64,000 bases of DNA. Origin: Paramacrobiotus metropolitanus. Lineage: Eukaryota; Tardigrada; Eutardigrada; Parachela; Macrobiotidae. The position numbers and the translations under genes were made by a program. The stretch lies in assembly GCF_019649055.1 (NCBI RefSeq), contig NW_026570228.1, positions 1,674,001 through 1,738,000 of the forward strand, read 5' to 3'. The notes under the pieces are model-generated. The model was not told the DNA's origin. It searched no databases and worked only from the letters and a program-made list of their open reading frames with translations. Positions 24,601 through 41,475 of the stretch are shown one piece after another. Numbering within the stretch: the stretch's first letter is position 1; each line of letters begins with the position of its first letter.

Positions 24601-27600
24601 ACTAAACAAACCTTCTGTCTTAAATTATGCGTCGGCATTTTCAGAAACGAAGTGACAAATGTTCAAGTAATAAATATAATAATAAATGAGAGGGAACTGT
24701 TAATTAAAAACAATTCAAAAAATTTTGCCAAAAAAAGCGAGCACTGTGCCAATCGCATACCGAAAAAAATTACACACCAGATTCTAATAACCGTGTACGG
24801 CGTATGAAGCCTGGCGCGACATCGAAATCTGCTGCGGGATCTGCAAAACGGATATGCCATATGATTACTGCGGCGAATCAGAGCACAAAACCTTTCGCCA
24901 CAAGTTTTACTAAGTGTTCAACGACCCGAACTACAAACGAACTAAAACCAATGATTGCTGCAGAACTGCAGATTAAATAGTTAATAGCATTTAACGCCCA
25001 AGCGTTAAATGAGATTGTAACATAAATTTTATGGCAGTACATAATACAGTGCATCGTTTACTGGAATTAAGGCAGGCTCTCAATTTCAACAGCAAACCGG
25101 TTTATGGTTACCCATGCCCAAGTACTACATTATTTAGGTATTTCCTAAATGTGCTGTTTATAACACTTTTAGCACAGCTAGTCGTTGAGTCGCATACCCG
25201 ATCGTAGGCAAGTTCATGTGACAGTCCCACGCTGTAGCCGTGTACGCGGATGATTTCGCGGATGCCGGTGGCCGCACCATGGCGAATACGCCAGTCAGAA
25301 TGGAAGAGATCGCCGGATAACTCCTCCAGCATCCGCGTAAACGGCCACTCCAAACACTACACAATCCCAATCACTTCAGCATACATGCTCGGGGACATTC
25401 GCAAAAATACACACATCTACCTCATCACCGGGTGCATCGCTGGTATCGCTCAGGGATTTTGGACTATCATCCACTGATCGCGGCTTTTTGGACGCCGTTT
25501 CTAAATCCAACTCGCTGCAATAAAAAAATAAATAATATACTAATTTCCATCAGCGATTTTTCATCGACAGACAACTTCTTTTCGAGGCTGAAAAGTTAAG
25601 CAAAAGGTGTAACAGACAGTGACGTACATACTTCAACAACATAAGTAATTCCAATCAATTAGCAAAAAAACCCATCTGTACGAAATAGATGGTAGGTACA
25701 TGAATACATGATATATCGAACAAACCAATAATTATTTATAATACAACAACGCAAGCCCGTTGATGCTACCATTAAAACTGACAAAACTGGTGTAAATACC
25801 ATAATCTTTATTTACTATGCTGATTTAACACGCCTTTCGTTTTACAAAGTAGTAATCTTTACTAATTAAAGCAATCGAAAATAATTATGAGTAATTTAAA
25901 TACGAAAAATAAACTTGGAAGCAGACCGATAAGAAATTTCATTCCTTACAGTGGACTATCATCCATGGATAGACTCCGGCTAACCGATGACTTGAGTTTC
26001 CGTTTGAATCGATTCCGTTCCCGGGCGCTCATCGTCTGTCCGGCTGCCCACATGGCATTCAACGCCACCTGGCAAAAGCGCACGCAGTAAGACGTTTGCA
26101 TCACGAAGAGCAGTGCATGTTTACGGGAATTATTATTTTTCATCACGTCATACTCTCGCAGAATTCTCTCGAGGAGACGGTGCGGGAAGGAAATCCTCAT
26201 CCTCCACCAGTTCATCGGCAAACGCCCCCAGGCCGGCTTTCTCCGCAAACGATCCCAGACCCATGTGCTCGTTCAACGCATTGCGCCGACTGCTGGCATT
26301 ATCTGATCAAAACATCCACAAAATTTAAGAACCAATTTCAAAATACTGAGAAAACCCACGTATTATCTTACTTCGTTTTACTTTCACAATCAATACATAG
26401 TTCCAAAATGGCTTTATTTCATTGTATATCTATATATAGATATTCGTATGCATGTGTACTTACAGTGCACGTTTTCGTTCGCGTAAAAACAAGAGTACAC
26501 GAACGTCTAACAACAAACAATTCATCACATTTGATTACGTTCGAGATTTTCTGTTGGCTGTGTGGGTTTGGCGCAAATGTGACTACAACTGTTAAATTAA
26601 ATATAAACAAAATCATTTCACAGTCCCTGTAATATTGTTCAACAAAAGGAAGAGTGTGCAATTTTATTGCTCATCTTACGTTGATCATCACAATCGTATT
26701 CCCGTCCTTCGGATCCCAACAACTGGGCACCGTTTAGCAGTACACGTTCTATATCGAACTGGTCAAACTGCATCTTTCCTGGCGCGACATCGAAATCCGC
26801 TGCGGGATCTGCAAAAATGATATGCCATATGATTACTGCGACGAAATCAAAGCACAACGCCTTCGACCACAATTCAAACATTTACTAAGTACTATTTAGA
26901 ACATCTCACAGTTTCGACAACACGAACTAAAAACATATATATAGCCAGAAAAAACGGCACATGACTGCAACCAGAATTAACCACTTAAAAACAAAGCATC
27001 AAACAAACAAATGTATGGATAACAAACATTGTTATCCATACCACAAGTTTAACTTTTATATGATAAAGTTAATAGTCGTAAGCCTTGCATTCAGAAAAAC
27101 CAGCACGCCATCATGAGCGGAAATTGTCAGCGTGATATCCACTGTAATAAAAAAAATGATAATTCACCTTGATTCCACATTGCCATAGAAAAAAAAACCG
27201 CACTTTTAGATGAAAAAGAATTTAAATAGTTACCACACTTATGGTAATTAACTGTGCATTCGCACAAAAATTCACTTGCACATATCATAAGCGCATAAAT
27301 AAATACATTTATCTAATCGACAATTGATTCTCACAACAAAAAGTCAATAACTATATCTATGCAAATGCATGGTTTTACTTTTACGTTACGTTACAAGAAA
27401 CAGAAACGCACAAAAAACCCCAACGACAAAAACAGTGGGAAAAATCTTAATAAAATCCAGAATACTAAAATCAAAGAAAATTTCCAGTTACAAAACATAT
27501 TTTAATCTTCAAAATAGGAAAACAAAATCCAAAACAACTGCCAAAAAATATTTTAATTATTTTAGTTAAAACCCATTAGTGACTACAGCGGATCACGAAA

Positions 27601-28043
27601 TCTAGCGCGGAACATCCGACGCCTACCTGTTTTCAGCGTGGACGGCGCCGGATTCCACACGGCGACATTCTCCGCCACAGCGGCCAGCGCCTGGCCGGCC
27701 GCCACCCGCGTATCCCACGAGGGATTGCGCAGGAGAGCGAGAATCTGGAACAGCCACCCATGCAGCTGAACGAAGCTTCATCGTTGAGTATCATACGCGC
27801 GATAACCGTACAACACGTACCCGCGTCAATAGCGTCTTGAGCTCATGCGGATGCAGACGCTGGACTTCGCCGAGCTGTACCGCCGCGGCTTTCCGTGTGC
27901 CCACATTGGATCCGCTCTCCAGCAGGGCAAACAGACGATCCAATCTGCGGATCATAACAATCAGCATTTTCTTGCGCTGAGACTTTTCCCCGGGAATTCC
28001 GCAATCGGATAATGATCCGACCAGACACCTACCTGGTGGCCAT
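12635..28043 (-). CDS. BTAF1: BTAF1/Mot1, SNF2-family TBP-removing ATPase, 26 exons
   Basis: Exons, 5' to 3' on the minus strand: 28043-28033, 27944-27821, 27744-27627, 26808-26680, 26302-26154, 26068-25950, 25514-25421, 25356-25198, 22688-22417, 22009-21869, 21774-21415, 20887-20450, 20262-20096, 19164-18997, 18936-18819, 18749-18510, 17930-17386, 16498-16201, 16113-15976, 15763-15612, 15538-15316, 15116-14888, 14480-14063, 13974-13897, 13595-13374, 12902-12635. The total is 5378 nt, one base short of 1793 codons; human BTAF1 is 1849 aa. The N-terminus ([15 protein letters not shown]) and HEAT-rich half match BTAF1. The ATPase core shows motif I DDMGLGKT (about residue 1240), motif II LDEGHII, motif [12 protein letters not shown], and [11 protein letters not shown] plus [10 protein letters not shown] in the last domain. 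The family displaces TBP from DNA using ATP. Oddities: exon 9 has a one-base frameshift near 22541, and exons 6-9 are tandemly duplicated inside intron 8. The ATG at 28043 was chosen because it gives MAT-RLDRLF; an unspliced alternative starts at 27955. Confidence 0.95.
19567..19990. repeat. Foldback inverted repeat in BTAF1 intron 13
   Basis: Arms of about 100 bp at roughly 19567-19664 and 19878-19990 are inverted copies of each other, sharing TTAGTTAACAACGGTCATCT, GATTACGCACAAG, CAAACTCAGCCGTCACAC and TACAGTCTGTA. The spacer is about 210 bp with no open frame. It resembles a foldback MITE. It lies within the intron between BTAF1 exons 13 and 14. Confidence 0.75.
23405..23563 (-). other. BTAF1 exon 8' (intact duplicate of exon 8)
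   Basis: The length is 159 bp, identical to exon 8 (25198-25356). It has the same acceptor (TAG before TGTTTGG) and donor (CGG before GTATGC), and the same phase 0-0. It differs from exon 8 in 14 codons, all synonymous, so the encoded 53 residues ([20 protein letters not shown]…) are identical. It can be spliced in place of exon 8, or added to it in frame. Confidence 0.8.
23626..23719 (-). other. BTAF1 exon 7' (intact duplicate of exon 7)
   Basis: The length is 94 bp, identical to exon 7 (25421-25514), with an intact TTGTAG acceptor, an intact GTAGAT donor and the same phases. Five codons differ from exon 7 and all are synonymous (encoded [20 protein letters not shown]… unchanged). Confidence 0.8.
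24155..24273 (-). other. BTAF1 exon 6' (duplicate with altered first 13 residues)
   Basis: The length is 119 bp, identical to exon 6 (25950-26068), and in frame throughout. The last 26 residues ([20 protein letters not shown]…) equal exon 6 with only synonymous changes. The first 13 residues differ ([13 protein letters not shown] versus [13 protein letters not shown]) through compensating small indels. The acceptor AAACAG abuts the decayed exon 9' and has a weak pyrimidine tract; the donor is TTGTAAGA. Confidence 0.7.
24274..24530 (-). pseudogene. BTAF1 exon 9' (decayed duplicate of exon 9)
   Basis: This matches exon 9 (22417-22688) from its start (TCAAGCGAACGAG) to its end (GTACTCGTAGTTAAACAG), but carries many small insertions and deletions and loses the reading frame repeatedly. 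Its 3' end is fused without an intron to exon 6' at a shared CAG|GT. It cannot encode the exon 9 peptide. Confidence 0.85.
27013..27041. repeat. Short perfect hairpin in BTAF1 intron 3
   Basis: GTATGGATAACA is followed after five bases by its exact reverse complement. Twelve-bp arms with a 5-nt loop form a stable hairpin if transcribed. I see no further function. Confidence 0.6.
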
Positions 28044-29546
28044 GACTGCAGTGCATAGCACAGAATATGCAACGCGATAATTTTTAGTGGCAATTAATCG
28101 TCATTGACATACGGAGACCTAAGAGCGTACGGAAAAGTACTTAAAACCAGCACAGCGCTGTCTTTGATGGCTCCTGTGATTACGATTGACGCAGGCTGTG
28201 CCAAAAGTTCCAAAACAATAAAATCCAGATGCAAGACTTTGCGAATTCAAAAACGAAGGCAACGATGCACGATTTAACTCTGAATAAAAAATTATTCGTT
28301 GGATATTTTAAATTTTCTGAATATTTATCATAATTTATGCATTCTGTGCAAATTTCTACACAACTGGCAACTTGCAACTACGTCAAACATCACACTTGTT
28401 TTCCGAACGGGTCGCTTCCGGTGATGCGTAGCGGGCCGAGGTACGCAATATGCATGACATTTGCATGCTTGCTACAGAAAGCACATCTTTACCGTATTTA
28501 TTTATAAAAAAACTGGTTATTCAGTTTCCCAGAGTGCATTTGTTCGGAAATGAATTTTTTCGAAATTTTTGTAGTATACAATTTAGTGAATATTCGAGTG
28601 TGTATTAATATGATCGGTTCTTATAATTTATTTTTGGAGAACGGTTACGTTACGCAGACTAATAAACTCCGTTTCTACAATCGACAAGATTTTTCTTTTA
28701 CTGGCATTTGAAATATTTTAAACCGGTTATTATCAGAAAATCTTGTAATACTGTTCCTGTGTAATCGGTGGAGTATTGCCGATAGTGAATCACTGCCTGT
28801 GTTTATGACCAAATTGTGAAACCATTGCACCGTAATAAAAATTTCTCCGTGCAGTTATCAATCTTATGATTTTGTGCTGAAATCGCTTTCCCTAATCGTG
28901 ACTCTGCGGCATCACGAAATTGCCTGATAGAGATAAAACTGACCACAACCGGCAACCAGCAAATTCAGTTTTCACTTCGGCTATTTTCCAAGCCATCAAA
29001 TAATCCATCAGCGGAAAGAATTTAACAGATTTAAAAATAATTTACGATCAAAAACATTCAAGCAGTTACAGTTAGCAACCGATTAATAACACAACGCTAT
29101 CTTCATGCAAAAATATGAAAGCACAAAACGAACACACGGAGAAAAGTCATAAAACCAGCAAAGCAAAATGGCACCGAAATGGCAGAAAAAAATTTACCGT
29201 ACTGCAGGCACGGGTTAAAAAGCGGGCAAATGGACACATGCAGAAATCACCTCTCCCCACAACCAAACCATGGTAAAAACTAAAAACTTGAAAGGTTAAA
29301 TTTCCCCCCAAAAATCCTCTTCCTTCCGGTGAGCCACGGTGAACCAGCCGCGCGCGGACGGAGGAAGATATCTCCACAGATGAAAGATATACAACAAAAT
29401 GGGCAATGGCCGATGAGATAAAACGGGGTTAAATTTTAGCAAATAAAACTTCCGAAAATTCCCTCCAAATTAATTTCCCCCACAGAATTTGGACACGCAC
29501 ACAAAATACACAAGATCCTCTGCGGTGCAACAACATTGTCCGGGTT
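28044..29546. other. Intergenic gap between BTAF1 start and Grb2 end
   Basis: Both neighbours are on the minus strand, so this gap holds the BTAF1 promoter and 5' UTR near 28044-28500 and the Grb2 3' UTR near 29200-29546. Open frames here are short and have no family resemblance. No obvious core-promoter motif is distinguishable. Confidence 0.5.
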
Positions 29547-35689
<6,143 letters not shown>

Positions 35690-38600
35690 ATGGATACCAG
35701 CTCTGCCGCGGAATCGTCATCCGTTTCCACGTCGTCCGAGCAGGAGCAACAGGTTTCGCTGCTGTACAATGTGGCCAGTCCGGGTCCGAGTAGCGTAAAC
35801 AGTGGTCCTGTCACCATCTATTCAGGGAAGAAACTAGTGGCCATCCAGCCTTCGCGATATGTCTGCAGTGTGTGCGGTGACAGTGCCAAAGGGAAACATT
35901 ACGGAATTATCAGGTTAGTCAGCGCTGAAGCATCGTTATGTAATAGCGCAGAAGATGTGGTATTATATTTAAATTGACCTACATTTTTGTGTTGATTTAT
36001 TTTGTTGCGTCCGACATTTTGACGCGTCCTTTGAAATTCCCAGCGGCGAATTTGATTGTTTTCGATAATTGATAAATCCCTACTTCCTTCAAAATATTGT
36101 TGACTAAAAAGGGAAAATTTTCCAGAAAACGTGAAATAATATTACATTTTGTTGCGATTGCGGCGAAATTTGTATTTCTTATTTACTGACTTGTTCTATT
36201 TAGCTGCGAAGGATGCAAAGGATTTTTCAAGCGCAGCATTCGCGGTGGCAAGGAAGCCGACTATGTCTGCCGTCTGAATCAGAACTGTTCCGTCGATCGG
36301 ATTCTCCGAAATCGCTGCCAGTATTGTCGCTATCAGAAATGCCTGAAAATGGGAATGCGCAAAGATGGTATGAGACTTGTGTATTTTTTCGGTAGCCGTT
36401 CGGCATCCTGCTTTCCATTTTGAGCTTCGGTATGGACGACTTATTTGTTGTCAAAAGTCAAAAGAGTCGCCCATAGTGGCGCGCTGACAATGTATTCCAG
36501 AAGAAAGGTGTGGCTGCTGCGCCTTCTGAGAAAACAGACTGATTATCATTCTACCGAATGATTTTTACATTCGTGCATTCGATAGGTCATTTACATTTAC
36601 AAGTTCAGATCCCAAAAATGATAACTTTTCGCTAAGATATCAAAATAAGAATATTTGTGAAATCAGTTTGTTGTAATTATCAAGTTTTAGTTACAACGTT
36701 AACAACGGCGCAGAACAAAGTGCCCTGCACCGTCCGGAAATTAACAGTAATTTGGTAGTACATGGCAATTAATCACTCTTTATAGTTTACGATATTCCCG
36801 GTGTTACTGGCATACTGGCAGTGTGTAATGGTAAATTCGTTTTCAGACCTTGTAATGCACTGAAATATTGGAAATTTGTGGGTTTTATTTACTGTCAGTA
36901 TTAATCGTAAGTGTGAATGCGTATATGTTTTCATTATTGTGGTAGCGTTGCAAGGGAAAACACATCGCAAGCGTAATCGTCGCACCAAATGCCCGGACAA
37001 CTACGATCCCACGCATGGTCGCGTGAGTGTTCCGGAAGTGGCTGCGGCTTGTATGCAAGAGGACGATGCCTTCCACATGCTGGACGTCGAGTTTGAACCG
37101 ACCACCAGCTCGTTCGGACTGAGCGGCATCTCCACATCCTCGCCGGACTCCTTCTCCCCGGCATTTGAGGCGCAGGATTTGATGGTGATGGATGGACAGA
37201 GTGACGCGGATTTCGATATGGGCCAGCTAATGTATGCCGATAGTTTGCTGCGGGGAATGATTAGCGGGGATCAGCAGGCGCTGTCCCTGTTCGACGGTTC
37301 CATGCTGGATCATGCCGATATTCTGGAGTTGTGCTGGAAGGAAATCCATGTGGCGCTGATGTACGTGAAGAGCTGCCCGGTGTTCGGCCTCCTGGATGTG
37401 GGTGACCAGTTGGCGCTGATTAAATGCGGTAAGCTTTAATTTGGTTGTACATGTACTGTACTGGTACTGTCAATTGTCATGTAGTGTTCATAACAATTAG
37501 CTGTCGACTGCATGTGCAAGTGCAACGCGTTTCCTTACTATCCGGACTGTGGTTAGTGAACTACGTGTCTGTGATAATTGTAATAACATTTGTATTAGCG
37601 ATAGGTTTTTGAATTTTGCTACCACTCGCTACTGTGACAAATGACGCTGCTCATTGCTGAATGACTTGCGTGCGTCGCATCTGCTTACATATGCATAAAA
37701 TTATGTCACCTTGTCTTCTCGTTGCAGCTTGGAACGAATTGCACTTATCGGCGATGGCCGGACGAACGCTGCTGGCTCAGCGCAACGATGGACTAATTTT
37801 GTCGTCTGCCGTCTTATTAGTTGACGCCGCCGTCGGTGATGAATTCGGTTTGGGCGGGTTGGTGGAGCGCATGTCCATTGAGCTGGTCAACAAGATGGCC
37901 AGCATGCAGATGGACGCAGTGGAAATGGCGTGTTTGCGGGGGATTGTCCTGTTTAATCCAGGTATTGTTTAACTAATGCCATGGCCGAGTTCAGTAGTGT
38001 ATCATCAGTGTGCACAATGGACTTCTCGCATGTTGAATGCTCTTAGAAGCGTTGATAAGTGTAAAGCGCTAATTAATTTTAAAGAATCTAAATGAAGAAT
38101 GGTAGAGTATTTTGTTGTATCTTAATGTGTATTGTACAGTCTTCACTAAAGGAAATACCAAAACTCGGCAGATCTGATAATTTGTATCAAATTGCTTATT
38201 ACATGTAGATAGCATGGCAAATCGTAGGTAACGGCCATAAAATCTGATTCGCTTAGTGGCTGTCTATGTCTGGCCGCATGATAGTTTTAAACTCTAAACA
38301 ATTTTTATCGTCCTTCGGAATAAATTAATGAAAACTCGCGTTTTTGTGCTGGCACGGTATATGGTAATAACAACAATTGTGATACAGAATCGTCGTCCTT
38401 ATGTAATTATAATTGATGGCTGCGCTACATAATTATTTTCGTTTGACAGACGCCAAAGGTCTGGTTAATGTGCACTGCGTGGAGGCCTGCCGGGAAAAAC
38501 TGTACACCGCACTGGAGCAGCACTGTGAAGCGACACATTCGGCGGATAAATCCCGGTTTGCTAAAATACTCTTGCGCCTGCCGTCACTGCGCAGTACCAG

Positions 38601-38757
38601 CCTGAAATGTCGGGATCTGCTGTTCTTCTCGCAGCTACTGCCGCAGTTGGCGATGACCATTGATCCGGTGATGGCACGTTTACTGGATCCATCCAACGGG
38701 GATTTGCAGACCGTCATTTCCGAATTGTGTGAACAGAAATTTGACTTACGTTGCTGA
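35690..38757 (+). CDS. RXR: RXR/Ultraspiracle-like nuclear receptor, 5 exons
   Basis: Exons: 35690-35913, 36204-36367, 36946-37428, 37728-37961, 38450-38757, joining to 471 codons (470 aa) with consistent phases. The two-zinc DNA-binding domain (about residues 57-125) has P-box [11 protein letters not shown] and second finger [20 protein letters not shown] ending [10 protein letters not shown], closest to RXR. A basic T-box (HRKRNRRTK) follows, then a long acidic hinge of about 90 residues, then a ligand-binding domain with RXR-like [25 protein letters not shown] and [22 protein letters not shown] proteins are obligate heterodimer partners, for example of the ecdysone receptor, in the nucleus. 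The helix-12 AF-2 core, normally FLMEML, reads VMARLL, so the conserved Glu is absent. TR2/4 is the next best family but lacks the RYQKC and LKC matches. Confidence 0.88.
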
Positions 38758-41475
38758 CGCTCGGATATTGCGGATATTGATTATGCAGTTTATAACAGTT
38801 TGATAAATTTCTCAGGAACTACATTTACGGACAAATAGAATTTGTGTTAAAATGTTAATTTGAACCGCGGTACTTGTACGCGTTCTGACTGGTGGTTTTT
38901 CATTTTTGGAATGATAGTTTTGCGGTATGATTTCACTGCGATTATTTTTATAACTTGTTCCTCTTCGGTTTTTGAATTAGATTTGCTTCTGTTTTTACCT
39001 TGTTAGCGATTGTCTGCGTTGATGTTATAAGATTTCATTGTTAATTTTATGACAAAAAGGTTTGAATGTGAATAAAAATTAGCAGGCTGTGCCCGGCACA
39101 CACGTGAAACATTGCACTCTTTCCCGTTGATTGGATTCGTAACCGTACAAAAACCAACGAAATGAAAGGATTTTTGCAAAATGATTTATTTATCAGCCAT
39201 GTACGAGTACATTATAGCCGTTGAAGAATATTCTCTATTGATTGTGTGTCGAGAAAGGCAAATGTGGCCGAAAACAAAGCCATCCGAACAAGTAACATAC
39301 CATCACTCCGCCGCAGATGATGACCACCTGTCGGCAAAAGACGAAATGTCACTAACTCAGTAACTCTTAAGGATTTCTATGTCACCAGAAATGCAACATA
39401 TTACGGTATATTCATATTTGCGTATAGTAATGCAGCAGTATAGTAATAGGGTAGCAGCAGCAAACAAAATTTTCGTTTGCTTGCTTCTACTGTAGTTCGT
39501 ACAATGAGCGCTCGTGTATTTACTCACGATTTGCATTAATACTGCGCGATGCATATTAATCGTAAAAACCATGACATTTTACAGCCAACAAGAGATCGCA
39601 GTTGTAATTAGTGTGCATGAAGTAATAGTCGCGCTGTTTTACACAAAATAACTCGTACGCGCACCTGTATGGCTGTATCTACAGCAATTTTAGTATATTA
39701 TTAGTACGTATCAGTATACAGATAAGCGTATATAGTGCAATGTAAATCTAAAACTGACTATTCTGTGCAGAGCAAAAATCAAAAATCGCTGTACCATGCA
39801 TCCGAGAAAGATTCCAAAGAATTCCATTAAGCGCAAGCCGGTACTGAAAATTTCAGAGCACGATGAATATTGTTAGTACTTATAATAATTCTAAATGGAC
39901 ACTACTCGAGTAGTACTTAACTATTAGTAGTGTCCGTTAAGCGGGCCTTTCACACAATATTCGACGCACCTGTATTGGACATATGTTGAGAAATCGCAGC
40001 AGTATACCAGCAACGCGCTGTCATTTAGCGGCGCCTTTTTGCAACAATACGCACCATCCTCGGGACCGTCAGTATTGTCCGTTGACGGGCATGTCAGGGT
40101 TGTTCCGCACTGCAAAACGTCACTCTTGCATCCTGAAAATTACTTTTTATCGTTATAATACAAGCATTAATTGTGGCTACTTTCGTGTGAAATGTTCGCA
40201 TGTCACACAAACTGGTTTTCAAATATATAAGCATTAATTCAAGTGTTAAATGGCTTTTGTGGACAGTGACATAGTGCTAAAATGCTTAACTCACGAATAC
40301 ACATGAATAATACATCCATCAAATACGTTTAAAAGGTCATCGCAGTCCTGCGTGTGGAGATACAACCAACAACGTTCGATTTGACCAGTACACGATTATT
40401 TTTAGGTTCCAAGTTGGATTTTAATTGTGAACATCTGGAGTTGTCATTTGAAAGCTCTGGTGCTATACGAGCAATATTTGTGTGATTAGCTAGTGCACAA
40501 GAATCACGCACCAACCAGTCAGAATCATTGCCAGTCGTAGTGGCATATTCCACAGGTAGAAGCACTGGATTGTTTTATAATGCCGCTGCATTTCCCACGT
40601 TTATTATGGAATGGCAAAACTCCTATTTGGTGGAATTAGCAGGATAAATGTTGGTGGAGCAGTATTTCTATACGTAACAGGCTGCTTCATTTTACATCGA
40701 TTTGTCGCTTGACCTTTCGGGAGATCCCCGCATTGCTCGCGATCGATTGGAAAAACACGCTTGGGAATAATAAACGATAACGAGTAGAGCTATATTTTAT
40801 GATAGCATGTAAAAACTGTACCTGGAATTCTATGCAGGTACAGTACTGCAAATCCCAGAATTGTCATAAGTCTCTCAATGAAGAGCCAACACTGTACAAA
40901 GGACTATGCTATACTATTATGGCATTTTTGTAAACAGTCAGATTCATAGTACTTACTTGCACTGTACAATAATAATAATAGAAAAACAGTACTTACTAGA
41001 GTGATTTTTGTAACTACCGTACAGACTGCACATCCCATACGCGTACTTGTATACGTAGTGAAGGTAAAAGTTTGCAACAGCACGTAAAAATTGTTGCAGT
41101 ATTATTGTACAGTATGTATGTATTGCACAACTTCCAGTGAGTAATTACTGTATACACTTTGTTTTGCCTTTATTAAGTAATTACATATTTCTGCACTAAT
41201 CAACATGAAGCTTTTATGCAGTGAGAGTAGAGCGATATTATAATAAAAGTGTTTGACATCTTTAAAGAAAGCAGAAGAGTAAAAAATGCAAGGGAAACGT
41301 CGAATTGCTAAATTAAATGTAAACCACGACCGCACAGTCTGCACTTGTATAAAGCACAAAACGGCGCTCCACAATGATTTCACAGAAGCAATTAGAAAAT
41401 ACTTGCGCGTGTGACCCTCCATAGAGTTTTTCAAACTAGCAGAGAGAAAGTTCTACATTTATTTCTGTTTAGTAT
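38758..41475. other. Gene-poor stretch downstream of RXR with a weak cysteine-rich locus
   Basis: This 2.7-kb gap holds the RXR 3' UTR and the low-confidence cysteine-rich exon listed at 39924-40109. Other open frames (39181-39363, 41102-41434) have no family resemblance or splice support. Words of the type TACAGTAC and GTACTGTA are frequent here. Confidence 0.4.
39924..40109 (-). CDS. Possible terminal exon of a cysteine-rich secreted protein
   Basis: After a good minus-strand acceptor (TTTTGCAG), 61 codons run to TAA at 39924. The peptide has paired and single cysteines in a regular layout (CGTTLTC…, GAYCCKKAP, LLVYCCDFSTY, YRCVEYCVK), as in small disulfide-rich secreted proteins. Upstream on the same strand, open stretches at about 40345-40565 (…WLVRDSCALANHTNIARI…) and 40600-40760 also contain cysteines and could be further exons, but I could not place consistent donors. 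No family is recognised and the locus may be degenerate. Confidence 0.3.
   Translation of the reverse strand, partial: CGTTLTCPSTDNTDGPEDGAYCCKKAPLNDSALLVYCCDFSTYVQYRCVEYCVKGPLNGHY

Larger units (their letters stand above)
22689..25197 (-). other. BTAF1 intron 8 carrying a duplicated copy of exons 6-9
   Basis: Reading in gene direction, the intron holds a decayed exon 9' (about 24530-24274) fused directly to exon 6' (24273-24155), then exon 7' (23719-23626) and exon 8' (23563-23405). Flanking intron DNA is also duplicated: 24540-24800 resembles 22690-23060, and 25000-25197 resembles 23210-23404. An additional fragment at about 24815-24908 copies the start of exon 4 and the end of intron 3 (compare 26779-26890). 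The arrangement is what a tandem duplication from the exon 6 acceptor to the exon 9 donor would leave. Confidence 0.9.

Noticed and set aside
41102-41434. 110-codon minus-strand frame
   Set aside because: Phe/Tyr-rich translation of AT-rich DNA with no splice support, downstream of the 329-aa gene stop.
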